A stretch of 60,463 nucleotides of DNA from an uncultured Bacteroidales bacterium. Lineage in GTDB: Bacteria; Bacteroidota; Bacteroidia; Bacteroidales; Bacteroidaceae. This document shows positions 57,448 through 60,463 of the stretch, piece after piece (the stretch's first letter is position 1; each line of letters begins with the position of its first letter). The stretch lies in assembly GCA_902779165.1 (NCBI GenBank), contig CACZAN010000026.1:1-60463 (forward strand), in the 5' to 3' direction. A program made the position numbers and the translations under genes. The notes under the pieces were generated by a model that worked only from the letters and a program-made list of their open reading frames with translations, did no database searches and had not been told where the DNA came from.

Positions 57448-58158
57448 TTATTTTGTTTTTAGTGTCCAACCATTATCGCCATGATATATCATCTGTCTGG
57501 TCATGCCGCCATCAATGCAGATGTTCTCTCCTGTGATGAAACCAGCCTTGTCAGAGCAGAGATAGAGCACCATGTTGGCTATATCCAAGGGATTACCAAC
57601 ACGTCCTGCCGGCTGTTGAATGGCATCGGGGCCTTCATATACGGTGTAGGCTGTGTCAATCCAACCAGGCGAGATGCTGTTTACACGCACCTTACCAGCG
57701 AGACTGACAGCCAACGCGTGTGTCAGAGCCGCAATGCCACCTTTTGCTGCCGTATAGCTTTCCGTCTGTGGCTGACTCATACGGTCACGCGAGGAAGATA
57801 TATTGACAATTGCTGCACCTTCTGCGAAGTAAGGAGCAAAGAGTTTCGTGAGATAGAACGGAGCCGTAACACCAACACTCAGGGCATATTGGAACTCCTC
57901 ATAACAGCACTCGTTGATGCCCTTCATCAGTGGCAGGGCATTGTTGATGAGATAATCCACATGCCCATGCTGGGTAATTACTTCCTTAGCAAACTGCTCC
58001 AACACTTGTTTGTCAGCAAGGTCGCCCACAAAGTGGTCACCCTGCTGTTTATCAATTACGCAAACTGTGGCTCCTACTTTCTCAAATTCTTCTGCAATAC
58101 ATCTTCCGATGCCTTGCGCACCACCTGTGACGATTACTATTTTATTTTTGAAATCCAT
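57448..58158 (-). CDS. Short-chain dehydrogenase/reductase
   Basis: Rossmann-fold oxidoreductase of 236 residues. TGGAQGIGR (about 11-19) is the NAD(P) glycine motif, NNALPLMKG the NNAG-like region, NISSSRDR holds the catalytic Ser region and SYTAAKGG the catalytic YxxxK; SPGWIDTAY follows. The residue after strand 2 is Asp (CVIDKQQGD), favouring NAD over NADP. ICIDGGMTRQM is the classical SDR end. The substrate is unknown. It is the first of a likely SDR-ferritin-like pair and follows the small membrane protein gene by 27 nt. Confidence 0.88.
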   Translation of the reverse strand: MDFKNKIVIVTGGAQGIGRCIAEEFEKVGATVCVIDKQQGDHFVGDLADKQVLEQFAKEVITQHGHVDYLINNALPLMKGINECCYEEFQYALSVGVTAPFYLTKLFAPYFAEGAAIVNISSSRDRMSQPQTESYTAAKGGIAALTHALAVSLAGKVRVNSISPGWIDTAYTVYEGPDAIQQPAGRVGNPLDIANMVLYLCSDKAGFITGENICIDGGMTRQMIYHGDNGWTLKTK

Positions 58159-58185
58159 ATTTGTATCTGTTCGTTAAATTGGAAT

Positions 58186-58599
58186 TTACTTGGTTGGCAG
58201 CGCCACTATCCTGTCTCTGTCATTAGCCTTTTGGCAATCATCAAGTGTCGAGCTGCCCCTGATTGTTCTCAAATATATAGTTTCGCATATATATACAAGA
58301 GTCCCTAAGCCTATATATAAGAATCTCTCATAAGGCATAGACGAGACTATCCACCAATTATAAATAACTAGCGATAGGAATATTATGCTCAACAAAACAA
58401 ATAATGCTCTATTTATTTTATTGCAACTATAGAACATAAAAGTAAAGACAAACCCCACAACATATAGCATATCATTATAGATATACGAAATACCTGTTGC
58501 TATATCAGGTTTACCTCTAAAAAGCTCATGGAATATGGCTGACACAATAATGTATGCAACCAGTCCTGTTATGATAGAGATTATCTTTTTCGCATTCAT
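58186..58599 (-). CDS. Small integral membrane protein, unknown
   Basis: 137 residues from the ATG at 58599 (a TTG-started extension to 58620 is less likely). Four hydrophobic segments are visible: IISIITGLVAYIIVSAIFHELF, DMLYVVGFVFTFMFYS, ALFVLLSIIFLSLVIYNWWIV and FLYIGLGTLVYICETIYL. The C-terminus is polar (RGSSTLDDCQKANDRDRIVALPTK). AT-rich compared with the neighbours. I do not recognise a family; there is no catalytic motif. Confidence 0.6.
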   Translation of the reverse strand: MNAKKIISIITGLVAYIIVSAIFHELFRGKPDIATGISYIYNDMLYVVGFVFTFMFYSCNKINRALFVLLSIIFLSLVIYNWWIVSSMPYERFLYIGLGTLVYICETIYLRTIRGSSTLDDCQKANDRDRIVALPTK

Positions 58600-58609
58600 A
58601 AATTCCGAT

Positions 58610-59832
58610 TTATCTATCAATTAGCGTATATTCATTCTTGGCTTCCTCATCAGTCGCTTCAGGTTCCTTTATCCAGCCACCACGATAATCAGCAATGGGC
58701 GCTATCTGCAGTGGATGACGGTCAGTAATCTCGTAAGTCAGCCCCTGCTGATGCAGCTCGTCAAGGAATGTATCAAGATAGACATCGGTCGTAAACCGCT
58801 GCATGAAACTGCGGTCTCTGTGCGCATCTCCCTTACGTACTGTTCGGCTGCACCCAGACGGGCCTTCCCCACATAACTGAACATACACGAACCGTACTGC
58901 TGACTCAGTTGGTTTGTCGGAGCAAAGGCCTGATAGCGGGCTTCAAGCGTGGGCAGCGCCTCCACTCTGTCCATTCTGCCCTGTGTCTGCCAGAAGTAGT
59001 CCAGCAGATTATCTGGATATGTCTGCTCCTTCACCATCTTACGGAATGCGGCTACCTGCGCTTCGAAATTTTCACCCTGTATGTCTTGCCCAAACGAAAG
59101 GAACAGTCCGCCGACTTGCGAATGATGTGCCGCATCGGTTCCAAGGGTGTGCCTCAGATCTACCGCTACGGTAACGGTTGGTGCCAGAGGCGCACTCTCT
59201 GGATGCAGACGGGCGATGGCTCTTGCAAGGAGCAGAGACAGGAAAGAGGTTGGCGTGGCACCGCAGGCGCGTACACGCTTCATCAGATTGATAACCTTGG
59301 GACGCTCGGGCAGTTGCTGCGGATGAATGCTCGTTGGTCTTGGTCCTGTGGCAGGATCTGTCCATTCTGCCTCGTCGATGATGTCACCTGCCACCCAGAC
59401 TCCTGCAGAGTCTAATCCACAATCGTAGCGTCTGCGGCAGTATTCATAAAGCAGTGTCCGAAGGATGCGATATGCGGCAGTCCCGTCGATGAGCGCATGA
59501 AAAAAATCCAATGCCATGCAATCGTCCCACCACGCGAATGCCATCAGATGCTCATTGGCTTCTTCACTGCACAAGCATACCGGCTGACGACTGTCCGTGA
59601 CTTTCCAAGGCCGTGGATTGTCGTGATAGACATAGTGCTCGCTGCCATCAGCATCGCGTACTACACCGAGTTTGACGCACAGGTAGGGGTATCTCGTCCG
59701 TGTTGCTGCAACTGCTTCTTCGAGCAGATGCCCATCCACACCATCCTTCATCTGCAGAATGATGCGCACAGTCATAGGGTACTCGCCATCGGCCCTATTC
59801 AAGTAAAAACGCTCAATATATAATCTTTTCAT
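58610..59832 (-). pseudogene. Alcohol acetyltransferase/condensation-like gene with C-terminal frameshift
   Basis: The main frame (ATG at 59832, MKRLYIERFYLNRADGEYP) encodes a CoA-dependent acyltransferase/condensation fold with the HxxxDG motif FFHALIDGTAAY (about residue 110) and VTVAVDLRHTLGTDA. After YVGKARLGAAEQYVREMRTE the frame runs into a short unrelated tail and stops at 58738. The expected family C-terminus (FMQRFTTDVYLDTFLDELHQQGLTYEITDR) is found in another frame down to 58610, so an indel near 58800, perhaps with loss of a short segment, has broken the gene. Alternatively the two parts are made separately or by frameshifting. The neighbouring alpha/beta hydrolase gene ends 24 nt upstream of it. 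Confidence 0.65.
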
Positions 59833-59856
59833 CTGTCGGTTTGGATTTGTCAAAGT

Positions 59857-60463
59857 CTATTTACTCTGTTTGAACAGCCAGTCGCGAACTGCGGCAATCT
59901 TATATCCATAGTCGAAGGATGCCATGTGCTCCATGCCCTTGCCCGATTCGGGAAGTACACTTCCTGCCTCCCAACGGATGAAGTTGATATTGCCGTCACG
60001 GGCAATCAGTTTTTCTGCCAACTTCTCTTGTTCCGCAGACGGCAATTTTGCACTCCAAGATGCAGAGTCAACCCTTGCATTATTCTTCTTCAGCACCTTC
60101 GCCAGGTCTCTCATGCCGCCGGAAGCCTTTTGGTCGCCACCAGCCACGATGTAGAAGAAATGCTTCTTGCCAAAGTCCTGCATCTTCGAGGTGTCCCACT
60201 GGCTGCTGACGAAGAGCGAAGCGGCAAAGAGGTCGGGATGTGTGATGTTGAAGTAGAACGACATCATGCCGCCCATCGACTGACCTGTGGTGTAGAGACG
60301 ATCCGTATCGACGTTGTATTCCTTGCAGACCTTTTCAAGCAGACGGATGGTCATCTCCACCTCGTCGGTGGTGCTCCAATCATCCTGCACGGCCCAGTCG
60401 GTATATTGCGGAACCAATACGAATGAAGGATGCTTCTGCTGGTCTCTATTTGAAGCGAACTCC
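59857..60463 (-). CDS. Alpha/beta hydrolase (esterase/PHB depolymerase-like), 5' truncated
   Basis: C-terminal 201 residues of an alpha/beta hydrolase; the frame stays open to the window end, so the start lies beyond it. DTDRLYTTGQSMGGMMSFYFNITHPDLFAA contains the nucleophile elbow GxSMGG. FLFVSSQ and FFYIVAGGDQKASGGM follow, with the acid candidate in GGDQ, and GMEHMASFDYGYKI supplies the candidate His. The layout matches esterases of the PHB-depolymerase/feruloyl esterase type often found as secreted polysaccharide-degradation enzymes; a signal peptide would be in the missing part. It is upstream of the broken acyltransferase-like gene on the same strand. Confidence 0.78.
   Translation of the reverse strand, partial: EFASNRDQQKHPSFVLVPQYTDWAVQDDWSTTDEVEMTIRLLEKVCKEYNVDTDRLYTTGQSMGGMMSFYFNITHPDLFAASLFVSSQWDTSKMQDFGKKHFFYIVAGGDQKASGGMRDLAKVLKKNNARVDSASWSAKLPSAEQEKLAEKLIARDGNINFIRWEAGSVLPESGKGMEHMASFDYGYKIAAVRDWLFKQSK

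Noticed and set aside
58610-58888. Separate 92-codon gene downstream of the acyltransferase-like gene
   Set aside because: Its sequence after the internal Met matches the expected end of the acyltransferase family, so a frameshifted single gene is the better explanation.

Overview
The window reads as a chromosomal segment of a Bacteroidales bacterium, most likely Prevotellaceae. The evidence is: Bacteroidetes-type promoters (TTTG, about 20 bases, then TAnnTTTG) upstream of many genes; few clear Shine-Dalgarno sequences; a type III glutamine synthetase; a 36-residue 'smalltalk' peptide; an HU-like protein with a disordered tail; the DUF3987 / BT4734-like pair; secreted polysaccharide enzymes (GH2, CE15); and a roughly balanced GC content with strong G/C codon bias that makes long antisense shadow frames. 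Species cannot be named from the sequence alone.

Layout. 0-0.9 kb: smalltalk peptide, a duplicated terminator segment and a REP-type inverted repeat element. 0.9-6.2 kb: threonine aldolase, a signal-peptide-bearing arginine-deiminase-like protein, DEAD-box helicase and an LptF/LptG-type permease. 6.2-14.9 kb: a second REP-type locus, then tgt-lon, trmN6-like methyltransferase, a large secreted amidase/golvesin-like protein, an acyltransferase and a small conserved protein. 14.9-20.1 kb: smpB-metH-DMP19 and a TPR protein-ribH pair. 20.2-26.2 kb (plus strand): recF-DUF721-guanine deaminase-CE15 esterase, then a beta-helix lipoprotein. 26.2-35.3 kb (minus strand): 5-formyl-THF cyclo-ligase, S41 protease, dCMP deaminase, M3 peptidase, Crp-like regulator, GSIII, MltG and tRNA-Thr(CGU). 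35.5-39.7 kb (plus strand): serB, HAD phosphatase, M15 peptidase, TrpB2.

The accessory part is 39.8-48.9 kb. It holds an HU-like protein, a promoter-driven operon (unknown protein, BT4734-like protein with primase-like motifs, DUF3987 ATPase), a coiled-coil unknown protein, an AT-rich intergenic stretch followed by four 22-bp-spaced direct repeats, a REP-associated (RAYT/Y1) transposase carrying an internal minisatellite and a C-terminal extra domain, two tandem deoxynucleoside kinases, and a third, deleted REP-type element. The primase-like protein, the ATPase and the iteron-like repeats together look like a replication module, although no integrase or partition gene is visible. The same 22-25 bp motif lies at both ends of the module.

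The last part (48.9-60.5 kb) has a GH25 lysozyme, cytidine deaminase, a LysM glucosaminidase, EttA-like ABC-F, a large LamG-containing GH2 beta-galactosidase, a ferritin-like protein, an SDR, a small membrane protein, a frameshifted acyltransferase-like gene and a 5'-truncated alpha/beta hydrolase running off the end. A window-wide oddity is the placement of short degenerate tandem repeats (7-11 nt units) directly in front of start codons of unrelated genes.
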